From contig CALWIO010000002.1 of the NCBI GenBank assembly GCA_944380765.1, forward strand, positions 1 through 64,000: DNA of 64,000 nucleotides, written 5' to 3'. The translations under genes were made by a program, and so were the position numbers. This DNA comes from an uncultured Clostridia bacterium. GTDB taxonomy: Bacteria; Bacillota; Clostridia; Oscillospirales; Acutalibacteraceae. The notes under the pieces were generated by a model. The model was not told the origin of the DNA, did no database searches, and saw only the letters and a list, made by a program, of their open reading frames with translations. Positions within the stretch are counted from its first letter, which is position 1; every line of letters begins with the position of its first letter. This document shows, piece after piece, positions 51,378 to 61,171 of the stretch.

Positions 51378-51959
51378 ATGGCACTCGTTCCTTATGTTGT
51401 TGAACAGACAAGCAGAGGAGAAAGATCATACGATATTTTCTCAAGACTTTTAAATGACAGAATAATTGTCCTTTCCGATGAGGTAAACGACGCGACAGCT
51501 TCGCTGGTTGTGGCTCAGCTTCTTTATCTTGAAGGTCAGGACAGCGAAAAGGATATCAGCCTTTACATCAACAGCCCCGGCGGCTCAGTGTCAGCGGGAC
51601 TTGCCATTTATGATACTATGCAGTATATCAAATGCGATGTATCCACTATTTGTATGGGTATGGCTGCAAGTATGGGAGCGTTCTTGCTTTCCTCAGGCGC
51701 TAAGGGTAAAAGATTTGCCCTTCCCAACAGCGAAATTATGATTCATCAGCCCTCAGGCGGAGCGCAGGGGCAGGCGAGCGATATTAAAATTACCGCCGAC
51801 CATATCCTTAAAACCCGTGAAAGGCTGAATAAAATTCTTTCCGAAAATACCGGAAAGCCTCTTGAAACTATCGCTGCCGATACCGAGCGCGACAACTTTA
51901 TGTCCGCCGAGGAGGCAAAGGAATACGGCCTTGTTGACAAGGTACTGTACAAGAGATAA
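51378..51959 (+). CDS. clpP: ClpP protease subunit
   Basis: 193 residues. Serine peptidase that forms the ClpXP barrel. Catalytic Ser in [19 protein letters not shown] (about 98), His in [12 protein letters not shown] (about 123) and Asp in [11 protein letters not shown] (about 172) are all present; start [20 protein letters not shown] is typical. ATG follows AACAGGAGGTTATTT. Lies between trigger factor and clpX, the classic protein-quality cluster. Confidence 0.97.
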   Translation: MALVPYVVEQTSRGERSYDIFSRLLNDRIIVLSDEVNDATASLVVAQLLYLEGQDSEKDISLYINSPGGSVSAGLAIYDTMQYIKCDVSTICMGMAASMGAFLLSSGAKGKRFALPNSEIMIHQPSGGAQGQASDIKITADHILKTRERLNKILSENTGKPLETIAADTERDNFMSAEEAKEYGLVDKVLYKR

Positions 51960-51973
51960 TCAGGGAGTAATTT

Positions 51974-53287
51974 ATGGCAAGAGAAAACGATAAAGAGAGA
52001 AGCGTTCACTGTTCTTTCTGCGGCAAAACGCAGGAACAGGTCGATAAGCTTATTGCCGGCCCGGGAGTTTATATCTGTGACGAGTGCATAGAGCTTTGCA
52101 TGGGCATCATAGATGAAAACAACGAACGCGCCCATTCCAGAAACTCCAAAAGAGTAAAGCTGGAGGAGAAAGTTCTTCCCAAGCCTCAGGAGATTAAAGC
52201 GGCGCTCGATGAATATGTCGTCGGGCAGGACGAGGCGAAAAAAGCGCTCAGCGTTGCCGTTTACAATCATTATAAAAGAATTTATCACGGGAACGATTCC
52301 GATGTTGAAATTCAGAAAAGCAATGTTGTTTTGCTCGGCCCCACGGGAGTGGGCAAAACCGTTCTCGCCCAGACGCTTGCGAAAATCATTGATGTTCCTT
52401 TCGCTATCGCAGACGCCACAACTCTTACGGAGGCGGGCTATGTCGGCGAAGATGTTGAGAATATCCTTCTTCGCTTGATACAGGCTGCGGATTTTGATAT
52501 TGAAAAAGCCGAGCGCGGCATAATTTATGTTGACGAAATTGACAAAATCGCCAGAAAAAGCGAAAACCCCTCAATAACCCGTGATGTCAGCGGCGAGGGC
52601 GTGCAGCAGGCTCTTTTAAAGATACTTGAAGGCACGGTTTCAAATGTACCCCCGCAGGGAGGCAGAAAACACCCTCAGCAGGAGTTTATACAGATTGATA
52701 CTTCAAATATTCTCTTCATCTGCGGCGGCGCGTTTGACGGAATTGAAAAGATTGTTGAAAAGCGAATGGGTAATTCCTCGCTCGGTTTCGGCGCGGAAAT
52801 CAAGAGTAAATCTCAGTTTGAAAAAGAAGATGTTTACTCAAAGGTTATCGCTCAGGACCTTGTTAAATTCGGACTTATACCCGAGCTTGTAGGCAGAGTT
52901 CCGGTTATAACCGCCTTGCGTCAGCTTTCAAAGAGCGATTTGATAAGAATACTTTCAGAGCCTAAAAACGCGCTTTTAAAGCAGTTTAAAGCGCTGTTCA
53001 ATATGGACGATGTGGAGCTTGAATTTACCGAGGACGCGCTGGACGCTATCGCCGAAAAGACTCTTGAAAAGAAAACGGGCGCGAGAGGTCTCCGCGGCAT
53101 TATGGAAGATGTCCTTATGCCGGTTATGTATGACACTCCCTCCGATTACACAATCGCGAAAGTCATTATAACCCGTGAGTGCGTAAACGGCGAGGCTGCT
53201 CCCGAAATTATCCGCGACGAGAATAAAAAGCCCAATATTCTCACTTCAAAGAGCGCTCCTAAGGGCAGTCCTAAAAAGGCAATTTAA
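51974..53287 (+). CDS. clpX: ClpX ATPase subunit
   Basis: 437 residues. Unfoldase for ClpP. N-terminal zinc domain [29 protein letters not shown]+ Walker [19 protein letters not shown], Walker [14 protein letters not shown], pore loop region GYVGEDVEN, the ClpP-binding loop near [10 protein letters not shown] and sensor-2 [14 protein letters not shown]. Fourteen bases after clpP, so co-expressed. Followed by a hairpin at 53306. Confidence 0.97.
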   Translation: MARENDKERSVHCSFCGKTQEQVDKLIAGPGVYICDECIELCMGIIDENNERAHSRNSKRVKLEEKVLPKPQEIKAALDEYVVGQDEAKKALSVAVYNHYKRIYHGNDSDVEIQKSNVVLLGPTGVGKTVLAQTLAKIIDVPFAIADATTLTEAGYVGEDVENILLRLIQAADFDIEKAERGIIYVDEIDKIARKSENPSITRDVSGEGVQQALLKILEGTVSNVPPQGGRKHPQQEFIQIDTSNILFICGGAFDGIEKIVEKRMGNSSLGFGAEIKSKSQFEKEDVYSKVIAQDLVKFGLIPELVGRVPVITALRQLSKSDLIRILSEPKNALLKQFKALFNMDDVELEFTEDALDAIAEKTLEKKTGARGLRGIMEDVLMPVMYDTPSDYTIAKVIITRECVNGEAAPEIIRDENKKPNILTSKSAPKGSPKKAI

Positions 53288-53305
53288 AATTTCAGAATTA
53301 ACTTA

Positions 53306-53333
53306 ATAAGCCACGGAGCTTTCCGTGGCTTAT
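53306..53333 (+). terminator. Hairpin after clpX
   Basis: 12-bp stem ATAAGCCACGGA / TCCGTGGCTTAT with a 4-base loop; only a weak T-run follows, so termination strength is uncertain. Confidence 0.6.
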
Positions 53334-53353
53334 GGTTTGCAAGGAAGTTGTGT

Positions 53354-54259
53354 ATGAAAGTAAAAGTACAGTCAACCGTCCTTTTGTTCCTGACGGCTAT
53401 AATATGGGGATTTGCGTTTGTAGCTCAGCGTGTCGGCGCTGATTATGTAGGAACATTTACCTTTAACGGAATCAGATTCCTGCTCGGTTCTTTTTCTCTG
53501 ATACCCGTTATCCTCATCTTTGAGCGTGAGGCTGCGGATAAGAAAAAGCTTTTAAAAACATTTTACATATCTCTTGCGGCAGGCACGGTTTTGTTTATTG
53601 CCGCTTCATTGCAGCAGTACGGCGTAGAACTTACAGGCAGCGCGGGAAAAGCCGGATTTTTAACGGGACTGTATACTGTGCTTGTACCCGTGTTCAGGTT
53701 TTTCCTCGGCAAAAAAACAAGCGTTTTGACTTTCATCGGCGCTTTTTTTGCGATCGGCGGCCTTTTCTTTCTGTGTATGACCGGCAATTCCGTTTCGTTC
53801 GGAAAAGGTGACATAGTGCTTATAATCGGCGCGGTGTTCTGGGCTTTTCATATACTTATTATCGATAAGTTTGTAAACGATGTAAGTCCTCTTAAATTCA
53901 GTATGATGCAGTTTTTCGTCTGCGGCGTTTTAAGCGTTATCGGAGCGCTTTTAACCGAAACTGTCGAGATTTCCTCCGTTAAAGCGGCGGCGGTGCCGAT
54001 TCTGTACGGCGGTATTATGTCTGTCGGCGTTGCTTATACCTGTCAGATACTCGGGCAAAAGCATTCCGACCCGACTTTCGCCTCCATAGTTTTTTCTACC
54101 GAATCGGTTTTCAGCGCGGTGGGCGGAGCGCTTTTGCTCAATGAGATAATGACCGGCAGAGGCTACTTCGGCTGTGCGCTCATTTTTGTGGGCATAGTGC
54201 TTTCACAGATAAACTTTCAGCAGATAAAAGAAAAATTCAACAAAAAACAGCAATACTAA
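53354..54259 (+). CDS. EamA/DMT-family transporter
   Basis: 301 residues with about ten membrane helices in two EamA repeats (first LLFLTAIIWGFAFVAQRVGADYVG, second VLIIGAVFWAFHILIIDKFVND). Drug/metabolite transporters export or import small metabolites; substrate not predictable. The GTFTFNGIRFLLGS and FASIVFSTESVFSAVGGALLLNE segments are typical for the family. ATG at 53354 has AAGGAAG eight bases upstream. No terminator of note before the next promoter. Confidence 0.9.
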   Translation: MKVKVQSTVLLFLTAIIWGFAFVAQRVGADYVGTFTFNGIRFLLGSFSLIPVILIFEREAADKKKLLKTFYISLAAGTVLFIAASLQQYGVELTGSAGKAGFLTGLYTVLVPVFRFFLGKKTSVLTFIGAFFAIGGLFFLCMTGNSVSFGKGDIVLIIGAVFWAFHILIIDKFVNDVSPLKFSMMQFFVCGVLSVIGALLTETVEISSVKAAAVPILYGGIMSVGVAYTCQILGQKHSDPTFASIVFSTESVFSAVGGALLLNEIMTGRGYFGCALIFVGIVLSQINFQQIKEKFNKKQQY

Positions 54260-54293
54260 ATATGACACAATTATTACATTTGACGGTATAATA

Positions 54294-54322
54294 TTGACAA
54301 ATATTGTTATTTAAAGTAAAAT
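54294..54322 (+). promoter_or_regulatory. Promoter for the sugar transferase gene
   Basis: TTGACA (54294-54299), 17-base spacer, TAAAAT (54317-54322), 33 bases before the ATG. Confidence 0.75.
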
Positions 54323-54355
54323 TTCCGCAGTAACATATATTCCTACGGAGGCATT

Positions 54356-55726
54356 ATGAGTTTTCTGAATAAATTTCAAAAAACGGTTGTTTTCTTGCTG
54401 AAAGCGTTGCTGTATCTGTGTTTAATCGGTACTTTTTTTGTAATATTCGGAACTGAATTTGAATGGATTTTAAGAGCTTCAAGAACAACCGCTGTGTTAT
54501 TGGTAACATTCTGCGGACTTGAGGTATGCTTAATTTCCGTTTACGGGGGATATCTTATCGGCAAGCTGAAAAGCAAGCCTATTGTAATGTCGATTTCGCT
54601 CGCGACTGTTATTACCGACCTTGTTACGCACCTTCAGCTTTGCATAATGAATGTAAACGCTAACAATAATCCGCATTTTATATATGAAGCTCCCCATTTG
54701 CTGCTGCTCGTCATCTGTATCCAGATAGCGCTGATTATACTTTTTACCTATTTCGGCAACTATGTATATTTCACAATCAACAAACCGGAGCGCTGCTGCA
54801 TTATAACAAGCTCCGAGGAGTCGCTCAATAATATTGTTGAAAAAATAAAGAGATATAAAAAGCAGTACTGTATAACGGATATGGTGCATTATTCCACAAA
54901 GGGCGTATTTGATATAATAAACAGCTGCGACACCGTTTTTATATACGATGTTCCCGTTAAGGAAAAGGCTCTTATATGCGAGTATTGCTACGCTAAAAAT
55001 AAAAATATTTATTATAATTTTGAAATGAGCGATATTTTATCTCTCGGCGCAAAATCTGTTGTGCTGGTTGATAAGCCGCTTATGTCCGCCGTAGTCCGTG
55101 ACCTGACCTTTGAGCAGCGTTTTATTAAAAGGACTATGGACATTATCATTTCTCTGGCCGCGCTTATAGTCTGCGGGCCGCTTATGCTTGTCTGCGCGGC
55201 TTTAATTAAGCTTGAAGACGGAGGACATGTTTTTTTCCGCCAGTACCGCGCCACCAAGAACGGGAAGCTGTTTAAGGTCTATAAATTCCGGACTATGAAA
55301 GAGCAGGACAGCGTAAACCGTTCTGTTACCGACGATGACGACCGAATTACTAAAATCGGCGCGTATCTCAGGAAATTCCGGATTGACGAACTGCCTCAGT
55401 TTATAAATATACTAAAAGGCGAAATGAGCGTTGTCGGCCCTCGTCCCGAAATGGTTGAAAATGTGGATAAATACACAAAGGATTTGCCGGAGTTTGCTTA
55501 CAGACTGCGTGTCAAGGGCGGACTTACCGGGTACGCCCAGATAGCGGGCAAGTATAACACCTCGCCCAAGGACAAGCTTGTGCTCGACTTAATGTATATT
55601 GAAAAATACAGCTTGTGGCTTGACTTTAAGCTGATTTTGCAAACGGCGACTGTATTTCTGCGGGCTTCCGACAGCACGGAAGCGTTTTCAAAGCACAAAA
55701 AGAAATATCATTTTACCCAAAAATGA
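54356..55726 (+). CDS. Polyprenyl-phosphate sugar-1-phosphate transferase
   Basis: 456 residues. N-terminal half has about four membrane helices and a Rossmann-like linking region; the C-terminal bacterial sugar transferase domain has RTMDIIISLAALIVCGPLMLVCAALIKLEDGG, FFRQYRATKNGKLFKVYKFRTM, IGAYLRKFRIDELPQFINILKGEMSVVGPRPEM and GLTGYAQIAGKYN. These enzymes load the first sugar phosphate on undecaprenyl phosphate to start exopolysaccharide or surface glycan synthesis. No other glycosyltransferases lie nearby, so it is a lone initiator here. ATG follows ACGGAGGCATT. Confidence 0.93.
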   Translation: MSFLNKFQKTVVFLLKALLYLCLIGTFFVIFGTEFEWILRASRTTAVLLVTFCGLEVCLISVYGGYLIGKLKSKPIVMSISLATVITDLVTHLQLCIMNVNANNNPHFIYEAPHLLLLVICIQIALIILFTYFGNYVYFTINKPERCCIITSSEESLNNIVEKIKRYKKQYCITDMVHYSTKGVFDIINSCDTVFIYDVPVKEKALICEYCYAKNKNIYYNFEMSDILSLGAKSVVLVDKPLMSAVVRDLTFEQRFIKRTMDIIISLAALIVCGPLMLVCAALIKLEDGGHVFFRQYRATKNGKLFKVYKFRTMKEQDSVNRSVTDDDDRITKIGAYLRKFRIDELPQFINILKGEMSVVGPRPEMVENVDKYTKDLPEFAYRLRVKGGLTGYAQIAGKYNTSPKDKLVLDLMYIEKYSLWLDFKLILQTATVFLRASDSTEAFSKHKKKYHFTQK

Positions 55727-55727
55727 G

Positions 55728-55760
55728 CAGAGCCTGCATTTTTTGCAGACTCTGTTTTTT
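55728..55760 (+). terminator. Terminator after the sugar transferase gene
   Basis: CAGAGCCTGCA / TGCAGACTCTG stem with one mismatch, then TTTTTT. Confidence 0.88.
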
Positions 55761-55856
55761 CCTATTGTTAATCGGCAGTAATTGTGATATACTAATAAAC
55801 TGTATAATTGATTGATTGTGAGGTATGCCTGCCGGCTGCGGCGGCGTAATTTTAAT

Positions 55857-56672
55857 ATGAGTAAAAAAAACAACTTGTTTAAAAACAGCGGCGATAACAA
55901 AGGCCGTTTAAAATATTTCATACTGTCTTTTGCCGTGTTTATTGTGATTTTGTCGGCGCTGTCGGTACTGCTGTTTATGAATTATATAGATTTTGATTTC
56001 GGGAATATTGTACCAAATACCGAGGAAGCCTCAGAATCCGGAACCGAGCCCGAACCGGTAACCCATTCTGTCAGTGAGCTGACAGGTAAAACAAAGCTAC
56101 TTTTTGTCTGTGAGAACGAAGGCGAAATGGAGTACGCCTTTACCGTTACAACCGATTATGACAACAAATTTATGAGAGTTACGGGCTATGATAAAAGCTC
56201 TGACAACGCGGCAGAGGCTTACCGCTCGGAAAAAATTGACGGTTTAAAACAGGCTGTTCTTTCAGCCGAAGGCGAAGCGGTTGACAAGTATGTTCTTTTT
56301 GACAGCGACTCTTTAACCGATTTTCTGTCGCTGTTTACCGATATTTCCGTTGAAGTACCCGATAATGTGTCATGGAACGGGCAGGATTTTAAGCTCGAAC
56401 TTAATAAGGGCAGGCAGTACCTTTCGGCGGATTATACCGCAAAACTCTTGTTAATAAGCGATAACAGCACCCGGGAAAGCATAATCTGCGATATTATTAA
56501 CGCCGTGCTGACCGAGGAAAATGTGTCAGAGTCTTATGACCTGTTCACAAATTTTGTAAATTTATCAAAAACCGATATTTCCGTTATCGACTATTCAAAC
56601 GGTTTAGGGAATATAGAAATATATGTAAATTCCGACGATAAATTCTTTCCTGAAACTTCTGCTGAGGGTTGA
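55857..56672 (+). CDS. Membrane-anchored protein, weakly LCP-like
   Basis: About 271 residues. A cytoplasmic start (MSKKNNLFKNSGDNKGRLK), one membrane helix (FILSFAVFIVILSALSVLLFMNYI) and an external domain. The stretch FTDISVEVPDNVSWNGQDFKLELNKGRQYLSADYTAKLLLI recalls the second half of LytR-CpsA-Psr domains (the beta region before YSRxR), but the acidic and arginine residues that bind the lipid phosphate are not seen, so enzyme activity is doubtful. The start is not settled (ATG 55857 has only a weak SD; a TTG at 55812 is in frame). Next to a transglutaminase-like gene two bases on, so they likely form a pair. Confidence 0.6.
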   Translation: MSKKNNLFKNSGDNKGRLKYFILSFAVFIVILSALSVLLFMNYIDFDFGNIVPNTEEASESGTEPEPVTHSVSELTGKTKLLFVCENEGEMEYAFTVTTDYDNKFMRVTGYDKSSDNAAEAYRSEKIDGLKQAVLSAEGEAVDKYVLFDSDSLTDFLSLFTDISVEVPDNVSWNGQDFKLELNKGRQYLSADYTAKLLLISDNSTRESIICDIINAVLTEENVSESYDLFTNFVNLSKTDISVIDYSNGLGNIEIYVNSDDKFFPETSAEG

Positions 56673-56674
56673 AT

Positions 56675-57838
56675 ATGAAAAAGATTTTTTCACTCATTTT
56701 TGTGTTTTGCGTGCTGTTTGTCGTTTCATACGGCGCGGTGAAAGTAGTTACTCCTGCCGTTAAGAATTTTGTTTCCGAACAGTCTTACGCTCCCAGTGAC
56801 GAAGATATAGCAGCATTTGAAAAGGAACTCGGCGAGCGTCCGTTTTATTACTACAAAGCGCTTGATTATGATAAGCAAAAGGCGTATATAATGCTCTATA
56901 ACGCGGTTTTAAAGCAGGAGCCGGCCGTAAATCTGATTGTAGAAGAAAAGGACCTGCTTTCGGTTTTTACGGCGGTTTTGTATGATAATCCCAAAATTTT
57001 CTGGGTAAGTCTTGAATATACATATTATGATTACGGCAATTATGTAGAATTTAACCCTGAATATACTTTTACTGCCGATGAGGCGGGAAAAATAAGCAAT
57101 CAGATAAACGCTAAGGTTGCCCAAATAGTATCTGATGCCCAAAACTGCGCCGACGATGTTTCAAAGGAACTCTTTTTTAACGATTATATCTGCAATAACT
57201 GCGTTTATGACGATACCCTTTCCCAAACTTCCGGCAATACGGTTTACGGCGTGTTTATAGAGGGACGCTCCGTCTGCGAGGGGTATTCAAAAGCTATGCA
57301 GATGCTGCTTGACGAGGTTGGTATATATAACTATCTTGTAGTGGGTGACGCAATTTCTGACGGTGAGCCGGGACCGCACATGTGGAATCTCATCAAGCTT
57401 GACGGTCAGAATTACTATGTAGATGTTACCTGGAATGACGCCGACAGCGAGTATAATCCGCACCTGTATTTTAATGTTAACGAAGAATATCTCAGCAGAA
57501 CTCACTCAAATATAGTCCCTGCGGAAAATTTCTGCAATTCAACGGATATGAACTTCTTTGTAAGGCAGAAAACCTATGTTACCGATTTTAACGGCTTTAA
57601 GGAATATACCGATATTACAGCGGATATATTGAGTAATTCGGTTTACAGCGTTGAATTTCAATTCGCAGACGAGGAATCGTACCGCAGCGCGCTTGACGAG
57701 CTTGACGGCGGCTATGAGGTGTTTTATTTTATTGAAGACGCCGTCAGAAAAAGCGGAAAAAATCTTGTTACAGACGAAATTGAATATTCCAGCATTGACG
57801 AATACAGATTTATTTCAATAAACTTCAAGGAAGGTTAA
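56675..57838 (+). CDS. Secreted transglutaminase-like protein
   Basis: 387 residues. Signal peptide or N-terminal anchor ([19 protein letters not shown]) and an external papain-fold transglutaminase core: Cys in [20 protein letters not shown], His in [12 protein letters not shown] and Asp in [12 protein letters not shown], giving a full Cys-His-Asp triad. A C-terminal beta-rich part follows. Such proteins may cross-link or cleave wall/peptide substrates; role unknown. ATG at 56675 has GAGGG six bases before it. Paired with the weakly LCP-like gene and followed four bases later by folE. Confidence 0.85.
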   Translation: MKKIFSLIFVFCVLFVVSYGAVKVVTPAVKNFVSEQSYAPSDEDIAAFEKELGERPFYYYKALDYDKQKAYIMLYNAVLKQEPAVNLIVEEKDLLSVFTAVLYDNPKIFWVSLEYTYYDYGNYVEFNPEYTFTADEAGKISNQINAKVAQIVSDAQNCADDVSKELFFNDYICNNCVYDDTLSQTSGNTVYGVFIEGRSVCEGYSKAMQMLLDEVGIYNYLVVGDAISDGEPGPHMWNLIKLDGQNYYVDVTWNDADSEYNPHLYFNVNEEYLSRTHSNIVPAENFCNSTDMNFFVRQKTYVTDFNGFKEYTDITADILSNSVYSVEFQFADEESYRSALDELDGGYEVFYFIEDAVRKSGKNLVTDEIEYSSIDEYRFISINFKEG

Positions 57839-57842
57839 TATT

Positions 57843-58406
57843 TTGGATAAAGAAAGAATAGAGCGGGCTTTTCGCGAAATTTTGCTTGCGATAGGCGAGG
57901 ACCCCGACCGTGAGGGGCTTGTTGAAACTCCCCGGCGTGTCGCCAATATGTATGAGGAAATTTTTTCGGGACTTTATGAGGACCCCAAAACTCATCTTAA
58001 AATGTTCCGCGAGGGGCAGAGCGATGAAATAGTCATTGTGCGTGATATACCGATGTATTCAATGTGCGAGCACCATTTTCTGCCTTTTGTGGGAAAGGCT
58101 CATATAGCCTATATACCGAACGATGAAGGACTTGTAATAGGCCTTTCAAAACTGGCGAGAATAGTTAATACTTACGCGAGGCGTCCTCAGTTGCAGGAAA
58201 GGCTGACGGCGCAGATTGCCGATTTCATATACAGGGAAATGAAACCGCAGGGCGTAGCCGTAGTTGTTGAAGCGGAGCATTTGTGTATGACTATGCGCGG
58301 TATAAAGGCGGCAGGCTCAAAAACTCAGACTTCGGCGCTCAGGGGAACAATCAGAAAGGACGCAAGAACAAGAGCAGAGGTTATGGCTCTTTTGGGAACA
58401 AAATGA
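57843..58406 (+). CDS. folE: GTP cyclohydrolase I
   Basis: 187 residues. First step of folate synthesis: GTP to dihydroneopterin triphosphate. Zinc and active-site residues in [21 protein letters not shown] and in [47 protein letters not shown] is the multimer/active-site helix. TTG start at 57843 with AAGGAAGG upstream. Its 3' end overlaps folP by four bases. Confidence 0.96.
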   Translation: MDKERIERAFREILLAIGEDPDREGLVETPRRVANMYEEIFSGLYEDPKTHLKMFREGQSDEIVIVRDIPMYSMCEHHFLPFVGKAHIAYIPNDEGLVIGLSKLARIVNTYARRPQLQERLTAQIADFIYREMKPQGVAVVVEAEHLCMTMRGIKAAGSKTQTSALRGTIRKDARTRAEVMALLGTK

Positions 58407-59233
58407 GATTTCGCGGTAAAGGCTTTGACTTTGAATTAGGCAAAAAAACCTATATTATGGGCATTTTAAATGTCACACCCGATTCGTTTTTTGACGGCGG
58501 ACTCTACAACAACCCTCACTCCGCGTGCGGCAGGGCCGTTAAGATGCTGCAAGAGGGCGCTGATATAATAGATATAGGAGCGCAGTCAACAAGACCGGGG
58601 CATAAGCTTCTTTCACAGAATGAGGAACTGGAAATAATAAAAAGCTATTTGCCCTTGATTTACGAAAAGACCGGCGCTGTGATTTCGGTTGATACTTTTT
58701 ATCCCGAGGTCGCCGCATACGCGGCTTTAAACGGAGCGGCTGTTGTCAATGATGTAAGCGGTATATTCAATCCTCAGATGGCGCAAACCGTCCGCAAGTA
58801 CGGTATGGGCTGGGTTATCACTCATACGGGCGGCGGCAATTCCGACACCGTGCGGGAGTATAGCGGGGGAGTGACGGCCGATATTATCGATTTTTTTGAA
58901 AGCTCCCTTGAAAAATGCGGCGAATACGGAATTTCCAGGGAAAATATTGCCCTTGACATAGGCATAGGTTTCGGTAAAACATACGAACAGAATATTGAGG
59001 CTCTTAAAAATCTTAATGTCATAAGTCAGAGCGTGAACTGCGCTGTGCTTACGGCTCTCTCAGCCAAAAGAATGGTGGCAGAGGCGACTGGAGCCGAAGG
59101 ATATGACCGCGTGTACGGTACGGTTGCGGCGAATACTGCCGCCGTTGCAGGTGGAACCGACATTCTCAGGGTGCATCATATAAAAGAAAACGCCCTTGCC
59201 GCAAAAATGGCGGACGCTCTTTACAGACTTTGA
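58403..59233 (+). CDS. folP: Dihydropteroate synthase
   Basis: 276 residues. TIM-barrel enzyme joining pterin pyrophosphate and p-aminobenzoate; the sulfonamide target. Motifs: [46 protein letters not shown] and [16 protein letters not shown] at 58403 overlaps the folE stop (ATGA), which fixes the start; the in-frame sequence upstream is folE in another frame. The usual final box appears as TDILRVHHI. Confidence 0.95.
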   Translation: MRFRGKGFDFELGKKTYIMGILNVTPDSFFDGGLYNNPHSACGRAVKMLQEGADIIDIGAQSTRPGHKLLSQNEELEIIKSYLPLIYEKTGAVISVDTFYPEVAAYAALNGAAVVNDVSGIFNPQMAQTVRKYGMGWVITHTGGGNSDTVREYSGGVTADIIDFFESSLEKCGEYGISRENIALDIGIGFGKTYEQNIEALKNLNVISQSVNCAVLTALSAKRMVAEATGAEGYDRVYGTVAANTAAVAGGTDILRVHHIKENALAAKMADALYRL

Positions 59234-59250
59234 ACGAACGGAAAACGGAT

Positions 59251-59637
59251 ATGGATAAAATAATCGTAAAAAACTTAAAAATTTTTGCCTATCACGGCGT
59301 AAATCCCGAAGAAAAGGAAAACGGGCAGAATTTTATATTCGATATCGAGGCTTCTCTTTCACTTGCTGTGCCTTGCAAAACCGATAATGTTGAGGATACG
59401 GTAAGCTACGCGAAAATCATTAAAACCGTAACAAGAACTGCGCTCTCGCAAAAAGACGATTTGCTTGAAAGAGTATGTCAGCGTGTAGCGGACGCTTTGT
59501 TCGAGGAGTTTGAGAAAATTCACGCTCTTAAAATTACATTAAAAAAACCCGAAGCGCCCATAAAGGCGGATTTTGATTATGTGGCGGTTGAGATAGAGAG
59601 GAAACGCAATGAAAGCATATTTGGGAATGGGGTCTAA
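59251..59637 (+). CDS. folB: Dihydroneopterin aldolase
   Basis: 128 residues. Cleaves dihydroneopterin to 6-hydroxymethyl-dihydropterin. Family motifs: KNLKIFAYHGVNPEEKENGQNFIFDI (with the active-site Glu), DTVSYAKIIKTV and ALKITLKKPEAPIKADFDYVAVEIER. ATG at 59251 gives the normal N-terminus MDKIIVKNL; a TTG at 59230 is in frame. Overlaps folK by 29 bases. Confidence 0.95.
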   Translation: MDKIIVKNLKIFAYHGVNPEEKENGQNFIFDIEASLSLAVPCKTDNVEDTVSYAKIIKTVTRTALSQKDDLLERVCQRVADALFEEFEKIHALKITLKKPEAPIKADFDYVAVEIERKRNESIFGNGV

Positions 59638-60106
59638 TTTAGGCGATAAAGAAGATAATCTGCAAAAAGGGGTAGAAGCTCTGAACCGTCTGCCCGGCAC
59701 ATCGGTAACGGCGGTTTCGGATATTTACATTACAAAGCCGGTGGGGTATGATAATCAGGACGATTTTTTAAATATCGCCGTTGAGGTTTCAACCGAGCTT
59801 GAAGCAAAAGCTTTGCTCGGAGCGGCACTGGGAATTGAGGCGGCTCTCGGCAGAGTGCGCGGCATTAAAAACGGGCCGCGTACTGTTGACATTGATTTGC
59901 TTCTGTACGGAAACGAAAAGTACTACTCGTCTTTTATAACCGTACCGCACCCGCGTATGTTCGAGCGCGGTTTTGTAATTAAGCCTATGCTTGATTTGCC
60001 GGTTGACAGCGCCTTGTTTGACGCCGAAGCCATTAAAACCGCCGTGGATTTTGACGGCGTGCGGTTTTATAAAAGCCGAAAATTTTTTGAGAATGGGAAT
60101 AAATAA
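59609..60106 (+). CDS. folK: Hydroxymethyldihydropterin pyrophosphokinase
   Basis: 165 residues. Transfers pyrophosphate from ATP to the pterin, making the substrate of FolP. Motifs: YLGMGSNLGDKEDNLQKGVEAL, RVRGIKNGPRTVDIDLLLYG (catalytic acidic pair) and VPHPRMFERGFVIKPMLDL. ATG at 59609 has GAGAGGAAACGCA as SD inside folB, so the folE-folP-folB-folK set is one coupled folate operon. No pabA/B or folC in this window. Confidence 0.96.
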   Translation: MKAYLGMGSNLGDKEDNLQKGVEALNRLPGTSVTAVSDIYITKPVGYDNQDDFLNIAVEVSTELEAKALLGAALGIEAALGRVRGIKNGPRTVDIDLLLYGNEKYYSSFITVPHPRMFERGFVIKPMLDLPVDSALFDAEAIKTAVDFDGVRFYKSRKFFENGNK

Positions 60107-60112
60107 TAAGAT

Positions 60113-60988
60113 ATGCACTACATAATTATGGACCTTGAATGGAATAACGCTTATTCCAGAACAAGTCAGAAATTTATCAACGAAATAATTGAAATCGGAG
60201 CCGTAAAGCTTGATGAAAAGTTAAATGTCGCAGGCACATTCTCACAGCTTGTAAAGCCGGTTATTTCAAACAAACTCCGCGCGAGAATAAAAGACCTTAC
60301 GCACATCACAAATGATGAAATCCGCGCGGGAAAGCCCTTTGCCGATGTTATAGAGGAGCTTAAAAACTGGGCAGGAAACGACTGTATCTTTATGACATGG
60401 GGCGATACGGATATAAGAACAATGCTTACTAATTTCAAGATTTTTCTTAATAAAAACAGCATTGATTTTATAGAAAAATACGCCGACCTGCAAAAATACT
60501 GTCAGCGCTTTATTGATATGAAGGATTTGTCGCAGGCGGGGCTTTCCTATGCCGCCGAGTGCCTTAATATTGATCCCGAGCAGTTCCCTCATCACAGAGC
60601 GCTCGATGACAGCAGATTAAGCGCCGAGTGCTTTAAAAAAGTATTCAACAGCGATATTCTTTTTGAAGATACCGTTTTGTGCGACGGCGATTTTTACTCC
60701 CGCCTGGTCTTTAAGCCGTTTTATATAACCGATAAAAACGACCCGCTTATTGATAAAGGCATTTTTAACTGTTACTGCGATATGTGCGGAGCAAAAGTAA
60801 CCGTGATGAAAGACTGGAAATACGGCAATCAGTCTTTCAGAGGCGATTTTTACTGCGAAAACTGCAACCGCGAATTCAGGGTTGCCCTTCGCATAAAGAA
60901 GAATTACGATTATCTTGATGTAAAGCGCCGATATTTTGAAAAAATACGCGCAAAAGCGCTAACTCAGTCCGGGCAGCAAGACGAATAA
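60113..60988 (+). CDS. DEDDh 3'-5' exonuclease with C-terminal zinc-ribbon-like module
   Basis: 291 residues. An RNase T/DnaQ-type exonuclease: ExoI MDLEWNNAY and INEIIEIGAVKL, ExoII FMTWGDTDIRTMLT, ExoIII HHRALDDSRLSAECF (His and Asp), as in KapD/Eri1-like proteins. After it is a module with CDMCGAKVTVMKDWKYGNQSFRGDFYCENCNREF, two CxxC pairs that could hold zinc. Substrate (RNA or DNA) is not known. Begins six bases after folK, so it may be carried in the folate transcript; SD is weak. Confidence 0.88.
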   Translation: MHYIIMDLEWNNAYSRTSQKFINEIIEIGAVKLDEKLNVAGTFSQLVKPVISNKLRARIKDLTHITNDEIRAGKPFADVIEELKNWAGNDCIFMTWGDTDIRTMLTNFKIFLNKNSIDFIEKYADLQKYCQRFIDMKDLSQAGLSYAAECLNIDPEQFPHHRALDDSRLSAECFKKVFNSDILFEDTVLCDGDFYSRLVFKPFYITDKNDPLIDKGIFNCYCDMCGAKVTVMKDWKYGNQSFRGDFYCENCNREFRVALRIKKNYDYLDVKRRYFEKIRAKALTQSGQQDE

Positions 60989-61020
60989 ACATATAAGCGG
61001 TGCTATTTAATCACTGTTTC

Positions 61021-61058
61021 AAAAAAGCGATACCGGCCTTGTCCGGCGTCGCTTTTTT
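61021..61058 (+). terminator. Terminator after the folate/exonuclease operon
   Basis: AAAAAAGCGA / TCGCTTTTTT outer stem with an inner CCGG / CCGG stem; strong T-run. Confidence 0.9.
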
Positions 61059-61171
61059 AATTGTAATTCATTTTAAATATTTTTTAAATTATAACTGTAA
61101 AATAAATAATTATGGGTTTTTTTGATATTTTGTGTATAATTATATGAAAGAAGTTTTGAGGGGGCGATGAT

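Noticed and set aside
51746-52288. 180-codon minus-strand frame across clpP/clpX
   Set aside because: Runs antisense over two core genes and has no SD or family features.
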